A DNA stretch of 45,969 nucleotides from Roseburia sp. 1XD42-34 (GCF_009917385.1 NZ_QWLJ01000040.1:1-45969), one strand, 5' to 3'. Positions 17,370-26,377 are shown, counted from the first letter of the stretch. Notes: a model not told the origin generated them from the sequence alone. Numbers and translations: made by a program.

Positions 17370-18684
17370 AGGGATTAAACTTGTCACCATTGGTGGAGGT
17401 TCCAGTTATACACCGGAATTTGTAGAAGGGATCATCAAACGATATGATGAATTGCCAGTAAGTGAACTATGGCTTGTCGATATTGAAGCTGGCAAGGAAA
17501 AGCTTGACATTGTAGGGAACTTAGCAAGGAGAATGGTTAAAAAAGCAAATTTACCTATGGATGTGCACTTAACTTTAGATAGAGAAGCTGCTTTACAAAA
17601 TGCCGATTTTGTCACTACACAGATTCGAGTCGGACTTTTAGAATCAAGAATTAAAGATGAAAGAATACCGATTAAACACGGAATGATCGGCCAAGAAACA
17701 AATGGAGCCGGCGGATTATTTAAAGCACTTCGAACGATACCTGTACTAATGGACATTGCTGAAGACATGCAAAGACTTTGTCCTAACGCTTGGCTAATTA
17801 ATTTCACAAATCCAGCAGGCATGGTTACTGAAGCAGTAATCAAGCATAGTAACCATAAAAAGGTAGTTGGTGTTTGTAATGTGCCCATTAATATGAAAAT
17901 AACCATTGCCAACCTTTTAAATGTGCCTGTAGAAAAAGTTCAAATTAAATTTGCAGGATTAAACCATATGTCTTATGGGATCGATGTATTCGTAGATGGT
18001 AAATCAAAATTAGCAAGAGTCATTGAATTATTGGCAAATCCAGAAAATCAACTGTCTATGAACAATATAGCGCCTATCCCTTGGGAGAGCGAATTTATTA
18101 AAGCACTACACATGATTCCATCTCCTTATCACCGTTATTATTATAAAACTGGCGAAATATTAACTAAGGAACAAAAAGAATTTGAACAAGGAAAAACAAG
18201 GGCAGAAGTAGTTAAAGAGCTGGAAAATAAATTATTTGAACTGTACGAGGATCCAAATCTAAATATCAAACCACCTCAGCTTGCGGAAAGAGGTGGGGCA
18301 TACTATAGTAATGTAGCATGTGACCTTATATCCTCGATTTATAATAATAAAGGAGATATTCAGACTCTCAACGTTGTGAATAATGGAGCAATCTCCAGTC
18401 TTCCTAACGATACAGTAGTTGAAGTTAACTGTACAGTAACAAATAACGGGCCAATCCCCTTAGCTATCGGGAGTCTACCATTCTCTATTAATGGACTTAT
18501 CCAGCAAATTAAGTCCTTTGAGCTTACCGCCATTGAAGCAGCTATAACAGGATCTTATGATAAAGCATTGTTAGCTTTATGCATTAATCCTTTAATAACA
18601 GATGATGAAAAAGCAAAAGTAATTCTTGACGAATTACTTGAAGCGCATAAAGCCTATTTGCCGCAATTTAATTTTAGTTCTTGA
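17359..18684 (+). CDS. GH4 family 6-phospho-beta-glycosidase
   Basis: NAD- and divalent-metal-dependent hydrolase of a phosphorylated disaccharide, acting by redox elimination. 441 aa: Rossmann motif VTIGGGSSYTPE (9-20), INFTNPAGM (147-155), metal ligands Cys173 in VGVCNVP and His203 in GLNHMSYG. Closest to the LicH/CelF/ChbF group (6-phospho-beta-glucosidase). I choose TTG at 17359, preceded by GGAGGAG at 6-nt spacing, over an upstream in-frame TTG (17338). It overlaps the small membrane protein gene. The combination with MupG in one locus is notable, since both act on 6-phospho disaccharides; GH4 may handle chitobiose-6P or cellobiose-6P. Confidence 0.9.
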   Translation: MDTRGIKLVTIGGGSSYTPEFVEGIIKRYDELPVSELWLVDIEAGKEKLDIVGNLARRMVKKANLPMDVHLTLDREAALQNADFVTTQIRVGLLESRIKDERIPIKHGMIGQETNGAGGLFKALRTIPVLMDIAEDMQRLCPNAWLINFTNPAGMVTEAVIKHSNHKKVVGVCNVPINMKITIANLLNVPVEKVQIKFAGLNHMSYGIDVFVDGKSKLARVIELLANPENQLSMNNIAPIPWESEFIKALHMIPSPYHRYYYKTGEILTKEQKEFEQGKTRAEVVKELENKLFELYEDPNLNIKPPQLAERGGAYYSNVACDLISSIYNNKGDIQTLNVVNNGAISSLPNDTVVEVNCTVTNNGPIPLAIGSLPFSINGLIQQIKSFELTAIEAAITGSYDKALLALCINPLITDDEKAKVILDELLEAHKAYLPQFNFSS

Positions 18685-18725
18685 ATTTTAAAAAAGGGCG
18701 CTAAGTCAAATGTCGGGGTGGGTAA

Positions 18726-18943
18726 TGAACAAAGGCGCAGAGCGCCCGTTTAGCAACGTAGCAACTGGAGCGAAGCAACTGGAGTTTTAGGAATCATGTG
18801 GTGAGGCACGAACCGATGATGACTTATCGTAGGGCGATTTGTGAAGTCGCCTAGTTGCTGGGCTCATGCGCCGGACGTGGCTATTCTGTTTTATTGGTAT
18901 CCAAAAATAACAAATTTTCTACTTTCTTATCTTATAAAAAAAA
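18726..18943 (+). repeat. Dispersed structured repeat, copy D (short form)
   Basis: Lies 42 bp after the GH4 stop. It opens with a GGCGC-aga-GCGCC hairpin (18734-18746), then CGTTTAGCAACGTAGCAACT, AGTTTTAGGAATCATG, and directly CACGAACCGATGATGACTTA. The roughly 50-nt hairpin module of copies A-C is replaced by about 8 nt. The hairpin GGCGATTT-gtg-AAGTCGCC and AGTTGCT follow, and the 3' end differs (GGTATCCAAAAATAACAAAT, shared with copy E). AGCAACT near the 5' end can pair with AGTTGCT. Confidence 0.9.
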
Positions 18944-18950
18944 CCTATGG

Positions 18951-18991
18951 AAGTGGAAGAATAGAGGTAGATTGCTATTCTTCCACTTTTT
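18951..18991 (+). terminator. Terminator after repeat copy D
   Basis: AAGTGGAAGAATAG (18951-18964) and CTATTCTTCCACTT (18975-18988) make a perfect 14-bp stem with a 10-nt loop and a T-run, terminating plus-strand transcription from GH4 and the repeat. Confidence 0.9.
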
Positions 18992-19048
18992 AAAATAGAA
19001 AGAAAGCCAAACAATTATAAATTCATTGTTTGGCTTTCTTTCTATTTT
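18992..19048 (-). terminator. Bidirectional terminator of the LacI-family regulator gene
   Basis: A perfect stem of 24 bp, arms 18992-19015 and 19025-19048 with a 9-nt loop, with A/T tracts at the stem base. It lies 45 bp beyond the regulator's stop codon on the minus strand and back-to-back with the preceding terminator. Confidence 0.85.
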
Positions 19049-19093
19049 CTCTTTGCTTATGTTCCAGTCTTCCTAATCTTAGTATGTTTTTTG

Positions 19094-20116
19094 TTATTTT
19101 GAAGCTACAGAATCTCTATAAACAATTTGATGAGGAATAATAATCCGTTTTTCAGGTGCAAAATCAGATTGCGCTTTTTCAATCAATGCTTTCGCTGATT
19201 GTGCACCAAGCTGGTAAATTTGAATATCAACTGTTGTTAACGCGGGACTTGTTAGCTCGGATAAATATACATTGTTAAAGCTTACTAATGAAATATCATT
19301 TGGAACATCATAGCCTAACTCTTCCAAAGTACTTAATACACCTAAGCTCATTAAATCGTCACTCACCACAATCCCTGTTGGAGGATGTTCTAGTTGCAGT
19401 AATTGCTCTACCGCTTCTCTTCCACCAGATTTAAGGAATTCACTATGGATACTATAAGCATCACTCACTGGAAGGTCTGCTTCTTTTAAAGCTGCTTCAT
19501 AACCGTTTTCACGGTCCATGGTGACGATGAGATCTCTTGACCCACCGATAAAAGCAATGCGCTCATGACCTTGTTCGATTAAATAATTCGTTATTTCTTT
19601 CCCAGCTTTAAAGTTATCATTATCCACATGGGTGATTTCATTTACATGATCATATGGTTTTCCCACCATAACAAATGGAAAACCTTTTGTCCGCAGAAAA
19701 TCCGTTATTCGATCATTCATTCGTGAATAAAGTAATATGACTCCATCCACATAACTGCCATAGACCATTCGCTCCACTTCAGCAAACATTTCTTCTTCTG
19801 TTCCCCCGCTCGATAGCATCATCGAATATTGCATATCATGGGTGATCGTACCAATCCCACGCAGTACTTCAGGGAAAAATGGGTTCTGTAAGGATTTGTC
19901 TGCAGATGAAGGCATTACAACGCCAATTGTTTTTGTCGATTTAGCTACTAAGTTTCTTGCATTCACATTAGGATGGTATCCTAATTCCTTCATTGCTTTT
20001 CTAACCTTCTTTTTGGTGTCAAGACTAATTCGCGGGTTGTCTGCGATTACTCTGGAAACAGTAGAAGGTGAAACACCTGTCGCCTTTGCTACGTCTTTAA
20101 TTGTCACCATTGCCAT
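19094..20116 (-). CDS. malR: LacI-family transcriptional regulator of maltodextrin genes (MalR-like)
   Basis: 340-aa repressor: HTH VTIKDVAKATGVSPSTVSRV with hinge helix region (residues about 4-60, including ARNLVAKSTKTIGVV) and a periplasmic-binding-protein-like effector domain (61-335). Start ATG at 20116 has GAGGGTGAG just upstream. Its gene follows the GH31 alpha-glucosidase by 41 bp on the same strand and closes the malEFG-malA-malR operon. It should bind the two LacI-type sites found before malE and before the neopullulanase gene, with maltose or a maltodextrin as inducer (inference from context). Confidence 0.88.
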   Translation of the reverse strand: MAMVTIKDVAKATGVSPSTVSRVIADNPRISLDTKKKVRKAMKELGYHPNVNARNLVAKSTKTIGVVMPSSADKSLQNPFFPEVLRGIGTITHDMQYSMMLSSGGTEEEMFAEVERMVYGSYVDGVILLYSRMNDRITDFLRTKGFPFVMVGKPYDHVNEITHVDNDNFKAGKEITNYLIEQGHERIAFIGGSRDLIVTMDRENGYEAALKEADLPVSDAYSIHSEFLKSGGREAVEQLLQLEHPPTGIVVSDDLMSLGVLSTLEELGYDVPNDISLVSFNNVYLSELTSPALTTVDIQIYQLGAQSAKALIEKAQSDFAPEKRIIIPHQIVYRDSVASK

Positions 20117-20157
20117 ATCTCACCCTCTACTTTTTCATTTTCATTATTTTTGTTTGT

Positions 20158-22518
20158 TCACATTGCTTGATTAAAACGTATACGCGATTGTTTCGAGCTT
20201 TCCGCTCCGTTTATTATAACACGCTGCCCTTCTCCAAGACCAACCACATTAATCTTTATATCTTGATAATCCGGTTGATACGAACCTTCTTTACATGTAA
20301 CATCAATGACTACTTGATCAGATGTGGAAGTAATCTCCATTTCTAGTTTAAGATATTCTCCATTTTCATATGCGAACGTTTCTCCATCATCATCATAATA
20401 TAAACATGTATATTTTGCATCTGACTGGGTTGCATAGACGGACATTTTTATATCTTTGCCTTGCTTTTCCTTATTTGAAACAAAAGTACCTTGTACAACT
20501 GCGGTACCTTTTTTAATAAAGACTGGCAATTGATCTAGTTCAGCGTGAACGAGATGAACCGTTCCCCCATGATATTCTTCTTCGGTAAAGAAATCAACCC
20601 AATCTCCTTCTGGGAAGTAAACGGCACGATCGGTCACTGCTGGCGCTAAGATCGGTGCTACCATGACATTATCCCCAAGCATAAATTGGTCATTTAGATT
20701 ATATGTCTTCTCATCAGCTGGATACTCCATCAGTAACGGACGCATAACCGGAAGACCCAGTTTGCTCGCCTGATAAAATAACGTATATAATTGCGGCATC
20801 CATTCGTATCGCATTTTAATATATTTTCTTATGATAGCTTCATGGTTCTCTCCGAACTGCCACGGTTCTTGATATAAAGTTCCGATGGCTGAATGATTAC
20901 GGAAGTATGGCGTAAAGGCTCCAACTTGTGTCCAGCGTACCAAAAGCTCTGGATTCGTATCGTGGGCAAATCCTCCCACATCAGGACCAGCAAAAGCGAT
21001 ACCAGATAACCCTAAGTTCATGACCATTGGTAAGCTCATTTGCAAATGTTCCCAAAAACTACGGTTATCTCCTGTCCACAAGGTTGCATACCGTTGTACC
21101 CCGGCATAACCAGCACGAGTAAGTAAAAATGGACGCTTGTCATTTAATTGGTTTCTAAGCCCTTCGTACGTTGCTTTACCCATTAATAACCCGTAGACAT
21201 TATGTAACTCGCGATGGGTTGTTGGCTTGCCATCATTTCGATGCATAACTGTTGTATCCATTGTTTTAGTTTCATTAAATACTGCTGGTTCATTCATATC
21301 ATTCCATATACCTTCTACACCCATATCGGTGTAAAAAACATGCTTGTCGCCCCACCATTTGCGCACACGTTCTTCGGTAAAGTCAGGAAATGCACTTTCT
21401 CCAGGCCAAACGTCACCAATGTAGATGTCACCTTCAAGATATTTACAGAAATTATCTTCTCTCACACCTTCTTGATAAATGGTGTACTCAGGGTCTTTTT
21501 TTACACCAGGATCAACAATCGGAACAACGCGAATACCCATATCTCCTAGGTCAGCTATTAATTTCTCTGGATCAGGGAATTGATCTTTATCAAAGGTAAA
21601 CACACGATAACCGTTCATATAGTGGATATCTAAATGGATCACATCCACTGGAATATCACGTTCGATAAATTTTTGCGCTAAGGCACGTACCTCTTCTTCT
21701 GATTCGTAGCTATAACGAGATTGATGATAGCCTAATGCCCACTTTGCCGGCATAGGCATCCTTCCTGTAAGCAAGGTATATTGTTCAAGGACCGCTTTCG
21801 GTTCTGGTCCAGCCATCACATAATAATCAACTTGGCCCCCAGCTGCGCTGAATGTATACATATGTTCATAACGCTTCATATCGAAGGTCGTTCGGAATGT
21901 ATTATCAAAGAAAATACCATGTGCTTTTCCACGACGCAATGTCATAAAGAAGGGAAGCGATTGATATAAAGGGTCTGTTTCTGGGTTATGTGGCGCATAA
22001 ACATCACTATTCCACATCTCGTATTTTTCACCGCTTTTATCCAAAAAGCCGCTTTTTTCTCCAAATCCATAGAAATGATCTTCACTTGTTTTCTCTTTAC
22101 AAACCATCACTTCACCATTTTCCTTGAAGGCCATTCCGCGTTCTTTCTCCTGAACGAGAACACGTCCTTCTAAATCCTTAACAGCAATCCGAAATGGTTG
22201 TTTGCTGATAGTAACCTCCAGCTGGTCTGTTTGTAACGTTATACATTCAGAGGATTCTTGTTCAGTAATTTTCAGGCTTTCCGGCTTAGCAATCACCGTT
22301 TGAGATTGGTTTAAATCTGGATCACTTGTAGGATTCATCACAATCCGAACGATGGAAGGATGATAAAAACGAACGCCGACATATCCATGATCACAAGCAA
22401 ACCAATAACCGTGGGAACTTTTTCGATAATCTAGCAAATTTCCGATGTCAATAAAACGAATTGCTTCCGTTTCTATATTATTGCCTGGATGAATCGCAAA
22501 GCTCGTATCTTCAAGCAT
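20158..22518 (-). CDS. malA: Alpha-glucosidase, glycoside hydrolase family 31
   Basis: Exo-acting release of glucose from maltose and maltodextrins in the cytosol. 786 aa: N-terminal beta-sandwich (about 20-250), catalytic barrel, and C-terminal beta domains (from about 620). Nucleophile Asp407 is in GIWNDMNEP and the acid/base is Asp484 in WTGDNRSFW; VDVIHLDIHYM (291-301) is also characteristic. No signal peptide. ATG at 22518 is preceded by AGGAGG at 8 nt. It lies between malG (45 bp) and the LacI-type regulator, completing the pathway after MalEFG uptake. Confidence 0.93.
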   Translation of the reverse strand: MLEDTSFAIHPGNNIETEAIRFIDIGNLLDYRKSSHGYWFACDHGYVGVRFYHPSIVRIVMNPTSDPDLNQSQTVIAKPESLKITEQESSECITLQTDQLEVTISKQPFRIAVKDLEGRVLVQEKERGMAFKENGEVMVCKEKTSEDHFYGFGEKSGFLDKSGEKYEMWNSDVYAPHNPETDPLYQSLPFFMTLRRGKAHGIFFDNTFRTTFDMKRYEHMYTFSAAGGQVDYYVMAGPEPKAVLEQYTLLTGRMPMPAKWALGYHQSRYSYESEEEVRALAQKFIERDIPVDVIHLDIHYMNGYRVFTFDKDQFPDPEKLIADLGDMGIRVVPIVDPGVKKDPEYTIYQEGVREDNFCKYLEGDIYIGDVWPGESAFPDFTEERVRKWWGDKHVFYTDMGVEGIWNDMNEPAVFNETKTMDTTVMHRNDGKPTTHRELHNVYGLLMGKATYEGLRNQLNDKRPFLLTRAGYAGVQRYATLWTGDNRSFWEHLQMSLPMVMNLGLSGIAFAGPDVGGFAHDTNPELLVRWTQVGAFTPYFRNHSAIGTLYQEPWQFGENHEAIIRKYIKMRYEWMPQLYTLFYQASKLGLPVMRPLLMEYPADEKTYNLNDQFMLGDNVMVAPILAPAVTDRAVYFPEGDWVDFFTEEEYHGGTVHLVHAELDQLPVFIKKGTAVVQGTFVSNKEKQGKDIKMSVYATQSDAKYTCLYYDDDGETFAYENGEYLKLEMEITSTSDQVVIDVTCKEGSYQPDYQDIKINVVGLGEGQRVIINGAESSKQSRIRFNQAM

Positions 22519-22563
22519 GGTAATACCTCCTGTTGTCTCATAGTAATAACGAAGATAGACAGC

Positions 22564-23412
22564 CTACCCTTTTGTAGCCCCCGAAGTTAAACCTGAAATT
22601 AAGTAACGTTGCAGTAACAAGAACACGAGCGCAATTGGTACAGCAATAAGGATAGATCCTGCCGCAAATCTAGTGAAATTCGTTGAGAATTGGTCGTTGA
22701 TAAAATTGTATAAACCAAGTGCTAAAGTATATTTTTCTGGACTTGTTAAAACTATTCGCGGTAACAAGAAATCCATAAACGGCGCCATAAAATTAAATAA
22801 CGCTACAACTGCTAATATCGGCTTGGCTAATGGTAACATAATCGTCCAAAATATTTTCAAATGACCTGCCCCATCTATTTTCGCAGCTTCATCTAGTTCT
22901 TTCGGTATCGTATCAAAGTATCCCTTTACCAACCATGCGTTGAAAGGAATTTGGCCACCAAGGTAAATTAACATTAATCCGTAAAGAGAATCGGTTAAAC
23001 CAATCGTGTTTAATAAAATGTACAAAGCAACCATTCCCATTAGAGCTGGGAACATTTGTAATAATAAAAACATGTACAATCCATATTTTCTACCAACAAA
23101 TTTGTAGCGTGAAAACGCGTATGCAATTAATGATGTAATAATAACGGACCCTACAGAATTGACAACGGCAACATAAAGGCTGTTTTTATACCAGATGATA
23201 TAATCACTATTTGGGCTAGTAAACAACCATTTATAATGTTCTAAAGTCGGATTTTTGGGGAGCAAATCCGTTACCAGCATATTGGAACCCTCATTCAAAC
23301 TCATCATTAATGCCCAGAACAATGGGTAACCAATAATAATAAACATAACTAGGAAAAAGATATAGATAAACGTTACTTCAATTCTCGATTTTTTCTTACG
23401 TGACATAGCCAT
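22564..23412 (-). CDS. malG: Maltodextrin ABC transporter permease MalG
   Basis: 282-aa inner-membrane permease with six membrane segments and the EAA loop EAAKIDGAGHLKIFWTIMLP (near 184-203) that contacts the ATPase. The start ATG overlaps the malF stop codon (TAATG), with AGGAGGG upstream. No ATPase gene is in the cluster, so the transporter must use a shared MsmX-type ATPase encoded elsewhere, as in B. subtilis. Confidence 0.93.
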   Translation of the reverse strand: MAMSRKKKSRIEVTFIYIFFLVMFIIIGYPLFWALMMSLNEGSNMLVTDLLPKNPTLEHYKWLFTSPNSDYIIWYKNSLYVAVVNSVGSVIITSLIAYAFSRYKFVGRKYGLYMFLLLQMFPALMGMVALYILLNTIGLTDSLYGLMLIYLGGQIPFNAWLVKGYFDTIPKELDEAAKIDGAGHLKIFWTIMLPLAKPILAVVALFNFMAPFMDFLLPRIVLTSPEKYTLALGLYNFINDQFSTNFTRFAAGSILIAVPIALVFLLLQRYLISGLTSGATKG

Positions 23413-24710
23413 TAGTAACGTCCCTCCTCTTTAAATGAAGCTGTCTTCCTAAATTGGAAAAAAGCGAATACAGAGATGATTAATCCCATAATAATCGTGA
23501 TTGCTGCAGCCATATTATAGTTATTAGATTCAAAGGTTAATTTATATACCCAAGATATTAAAATATCTGTTCCGCCAGCATTTTGACCGCGAACAGCTGG
23601 GTTACCTTCATTAAATAAGTAAATAATATTAAAGTTATTAAAGTTTCCTGCATATTGCATAATCAATAAAGGTGCAGTTGCAAATAGTAAATGCGGCAAT
23701 GTAATGTGGCGTAATTTTTGCCAACGCGTACCTCCATCCACATCCGCAGCCTCGTACATATCTCGAGGAACGCTTTGCAATACCCCTGTAAATAAAGCAA
23801 ACACAAACGGAAAACCTAACCATGTTTGGATCATAATTAATGCTACTTTCGCCCAGAATGGATCTGACAACCAAGGAATCATTACATTAAATTGACTTAA
23901 AATATCCCGGTTAATCGCTCCAAATGTAGGGTTAAACAGTGCAGAAAATATTAAAATCGAGACAAATGCTGGAACTGCCCAAGGTAAAATTAAAAATGTT
24001 CGTATCGTACGTTTAAATTTAATTCTTGGATCATTGACTAATAACGCTAAAAACAATCCTAGTACAATTTGCAAAGTTGTAGCTACAACTGTCCACACTA
24101 TTGTCCATGAAAATACACTTAAAAATGTGTTCTTCCAAATGTCTATTTTAGTTAAGTCAACAAAGTTTTGAAATCCTACCCAACTTAATAGATTACGAGG
24201 TGGTGCATTATACTGGTTATAGTCAGTAAAAGCTAACGCCAACATGAATAATAATGGCACAACAACGATAAATAATAACATTAATAAACCAGGTAAAATC
24301 ATAAAATATGGAAAACCATTATCATAAAAATTTCTCATACCCTGAAACAATGTCGGATTAGGACGCTTTAGCTCTCTAGCGATCGCATCAGATCGAGCGT
24401 CTTTGATGTTGTAAATATAGATTGCAATTCCAAATCCAAGGACAATCAATGAAATTAAACCTTGTATGAGCAATTGAATGGAATGATGTTCACGTGGGAT
24501 CGTTCCAAGAGTGAACAGACCCCAAATTCCAATATCAATAAAATTCCAAGTAGTGACTAGAAAAGAAATCGTTACTATTAAAAAGATACATCCTTTTAAA
24601 AACCGTCTATTATAGATTTGTCCCAAACCAGGAATAATAATAGATAAAATCATTGCTAACGTACGAGGTTGTATTTTTCGGGCTTTGGTGTCATTTTGTT
24701 CGGTAGCCAT
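23412..24710 (-). CDS. malF: Maltodextrin ABC transporter permease MalF
   Basis: 432-aa membrane permease. An extra N-terminal region with two to three membrane segments (about 20-110, including IIPGLGQIYNRRFLKGCIFL) precedes the six-segment core, as in Bacillus MdxF/GanP. The EAA loop reads EAADVDGGTRWQKLRHITLP. I start it at ATG 24710, which has AGGAGGAG upstream; an in-frame ATG 30 nt earlier precedes the ribosome site. It overlaps malG by the stop/start TAATG. A strong hairpin separates it from malE. Confidence 0.92.
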   Translation of the reverse strand: MATEQNDTKARKIQPRTLAMILSIIIPGLGQIYNRRFLKGCIFLIVTISFLVTTWNFIDIGIWGLFTLGTIPREHHSIQLLIQGLISLIVLGFGIAIYIYNIKDARSDAIARELKRPNPTLFQGMRNFYDNGFPYFMILPGLLMLLFIVVVPLLFMLALAFTDYNQYNAPPRNLLSWVGFQNFVDLTKIDIWKNTFLSVFSWTIVWTVVATTLQIVLGLFLALLVNDPRIKFKRTIRTFLILPWAVPAFVSILIFSALFNPTFGAINRDILSQFNVMIPWLSDPFWAKVALIMIQTWLGFPFVFALFTGVLQSVPRDMYEAADVDGGTRWQKLRHITLPHLLFATAPLLIMQYAGNFNNFNIIYLFNEGNPAVRGQNAGGTDILISWVYKLTFESNNYNMAAAITIIMGLIISVFAFFQFRKTASFKEEGRY

Positions 24711-24789
24711 CCCGCTTCTCCTCCTATTACCAATTGCCAAAAATTAGCACTGGTTATTTCCTAATTATTGCTTTTTTTTATTTTAAGAT

Positions 24790-24821
24790 ATGGTATAGGG
24801 ATCGTTTCATCCCTATACCAT
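24790..24821 (-). other. malE-malF intergenic hairpin (RNA-stabilising candidate)
   Basis: ATGGTATAGGGAT (24790-24802) and ATCCCTATACCAT (24809-24821) form a perfect 13-bp stem with a 6-nt loop, 9 nt after the malE stop. On the coding strand the stem is followed by A-rich, not T-rich, sequence, so it is not a typical terminator. A 3' stabilising hairpin would raise MalE over MalF and MalG, as known for other binding-protein operons. Confidence 0.6.
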
Positions 24822-24829
24822 CCCTTGCT

Positions 24830-26104
24830 TTATTTTGCGCCCGAAGCGTCTATTTTTTCTTGAATCGTTTTTACTGCTTCATCCAATACTTCCTTTACAG
24901 GCTCCCCTTTGGAAATAAAGTTGAGACCATCGTTAAATGGTTCCCATACTTGCTGCATAGCAGGAACACTTGGCATTGGCTCTCCATATTGTGTTTGTTC
25001 TGCAAATGCAGAGTAAATCGGATCATCGGCAATGATTGGATCTTCCATAGCGTCTTTACGAGCAGGTAGCTCTCCAGCAATATCGTAATATTTCATTGAA
25101 CTGTCAAAGTTCGTTAAATACGCCATTAAATCTTGTGCCCATTCCTTATTCTCTGAGTAGTAAGAAAGCATATATGATTTAACGCCTACAAATGATTTAG
25201 GAATTTCCCCATTTTCTAAAGCAGGTAATGGTGCAGTACCTAAGTCATCTCCCAAAGCTTCCGAATAGTCGCGTACCATCCAAGGACCATTAACAATGGT
25301 AGAAACTTTTCCTTCCTGGAACAATCCATTCATAATATCAGGAGTTAAGTCTTGAGGAATATAGTCTTTATCAAACCACTCCGAAACTAATTTCCCACCT
25401 TTTACAGCGCCTTCATTATTTAATCCAATATCCGTTATATCATATTTACCGTCTTCATTTGCGAATACATAAGCACCGTTCCCTGAAAAGAAAGGGTATA
25501 CAAAGTATAAATTAGCTGCTTCCATCAGAAAGCCAAATTCATCTTTACTAGGGTCCGTATCTTTTTCAGCAATGTTCATAATTTGTTCCATGGTTTCAGG
25601 TTTTTCTTCTACACGTGCTTTATTGTAGTACATAGCGTACGTCTCAGCTACAGCAGGATAACCCCAATAGTCACCATCGTATTGCACAGCTTGCAAAGCT
25701 GTATCTGTATATTCTTTTTCTGCATCTCCCAAATCTACCGGCTCTACTAATCCTCTAAGTACTAAGTCACCAATTCTATCATGTGGCTGGAAAATAACGT
25801 CTGGTCCATTTCCTGCTGGTCCTTCAACATCTAATTTTTCAACTTGTTCAAGCATGTCTACAGGCACCATTTCTATTTCAATTCCAGTTTCTTCTGTGTA
25901 ACTAGCCGTCATTTCTTTCAAGGCTTCTTCCTGTTTTTCTTCTGCATTTACCCATAGCTTTAATTTTTCAGGTTTTTCTGGCATTTCACTTGATTCAGCA
26001 GTTTCTTTTTCTCCTTTTGATTCTTTAGCGTCATCTGGTCCACAAGCTACTAAAACGCTAACAAATAAAATCATTGCAAATAAGTAAAATAAACCTTTTT
26101 TCAC
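24830..26104 (-). CDS. malE: Maltodextrin-binding lipoprotein MalE
   Basis: Extracellular solute-binding protein of the maltose ABC transporter, 424 aa. A lipoprotein signal peptide is followed by lipobox LVAC at about residues 18-21 and an acidic linker; the mature part is a type-1 bacterial extracellular binding protein. I start it at GTG 26104, which has AGGAGGG at 6-nt spacing; a longer open frame to 26236 lacks a ribosome site and would bury the signal peptide. First gene of malE-malF-malG-malA-malR, behind a SigA promoter and a LacI-type operator. Confidence 0.92.
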   Translation of the reverse strand: MKKGLFYLFAMILFVSVLVACGPDDAKESKGEKETAESSEMPEKPEKLKLWVNAEEKQEEALKEMTASYTEETGIEIEMVPVDMLEQVEKLDVEGPAGNGPDVIFQPHDRIGDLVLRGLVEPVDLGDAEKEYTDTALQAVQYDGDYWGYPAVAETYAMYYNKARVEEKPETMEQIMNIAEKDTDPSKDEFGFLMEAANLYFVYPFFSGNGAYVFANEDGKYDITDIGLNNEGAVKGGKLVSEWFDKDYIPQDLTPDIMNGLFQEGKVSTIVNGPWMVRDYSEALGDDLGTAPLPALENGEIPKSFVGVKSYMLSYYSENKEWAQDLMAYLTNFDSSMKYYDIAGELPARKDAMEDPIIADDPIYSAFAEQTQYGEPMPSVPAMQQVWEPFNDGLNFISKGEPVKEVLDEAVKTIQEKIDASGAK

Positions 26105-26153
26105 ATTAGACCCTCCTAAATGATGGAATTTATTTAGCAATGCTGCGCAATTT

Positions 26154-26171
26154 AGTGAAATCGTTTGCACT
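26154..26171 (-). promoter_or_regulatory. LacI-family operator before malE
   Basis: AGTGAAATCGTTTGCACT is an imperfect palindrome (14 of 18 positions symmetric) with the central CG typical of LacI-family and cre sites. It lies just downstream of the expected malE transcription start, a repression position. Confidence 0.6.
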
Positions 26172-26185
26172 AACATTGTATTTTC

Positions 26186-26213
26186 ATTATACATCATCTC
26201 ACATGAATTGCAA
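26186..26213 (-). promoter_or_regulatory. SigA promoter of the malE operon
   Basis: On the minus strand TTGCAA (26213-26208) and TATAAT (26191-26186) with a 16-nt spacer, about 80 bp upstream of the malE GTG start. Confidence 0.75.
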
Positions 26214-26265
26214 CTACATCTTTTTAGGTTAGACACCTTTAATTAAGTGGCAGATAACGGTTTCA

Positions 26266-26298
26266 TTATAAATAATCTTATGCTAAGATTATTTATAA
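26266..26298. repeat. Perfect 33-bp palindrome in the malE/neopullulanase divergent region
   Basis: Two 15-bp arms, 26266-26280 and 26284-26298, are exact reverse complements around TGC. The arms are AT-rich (TTATAAATAATCTTA). There is no T-run, so it is not a terminator; it lies about 53 bp upstream of the malE -35 box. Confidence 0.8.
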
Positions 26299-26344
26299 CA
26301 ACAATTATTTTCTATCTTAATCGTCTAGCAAATAGGCGTTATGA

Positions 26345-26360
26345 GCGCAAACGTTTTAAC
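26345..26360 (+). promoter_or_regulatory. LacI-family operator before the neopullulanase gene
   Basis: GCGCAAACGTTTTAAC shares the CAAACG core with the malE operator (CAAACGATTT on the minus strand). It ends directly before the ribosome site AAAGGAGG, so repressor bound here would block the start of the transcript. Confidence 0.5.
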
Positions 26361-26377
26361 TAAAGGAGGCATTCAAA

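Noticed and set aside
24830..26236. Longer MalE starting at 26236
   Set aside because: The extra 44 codons precede the ribosome site and would place the lipoprotein signal peptide internally.
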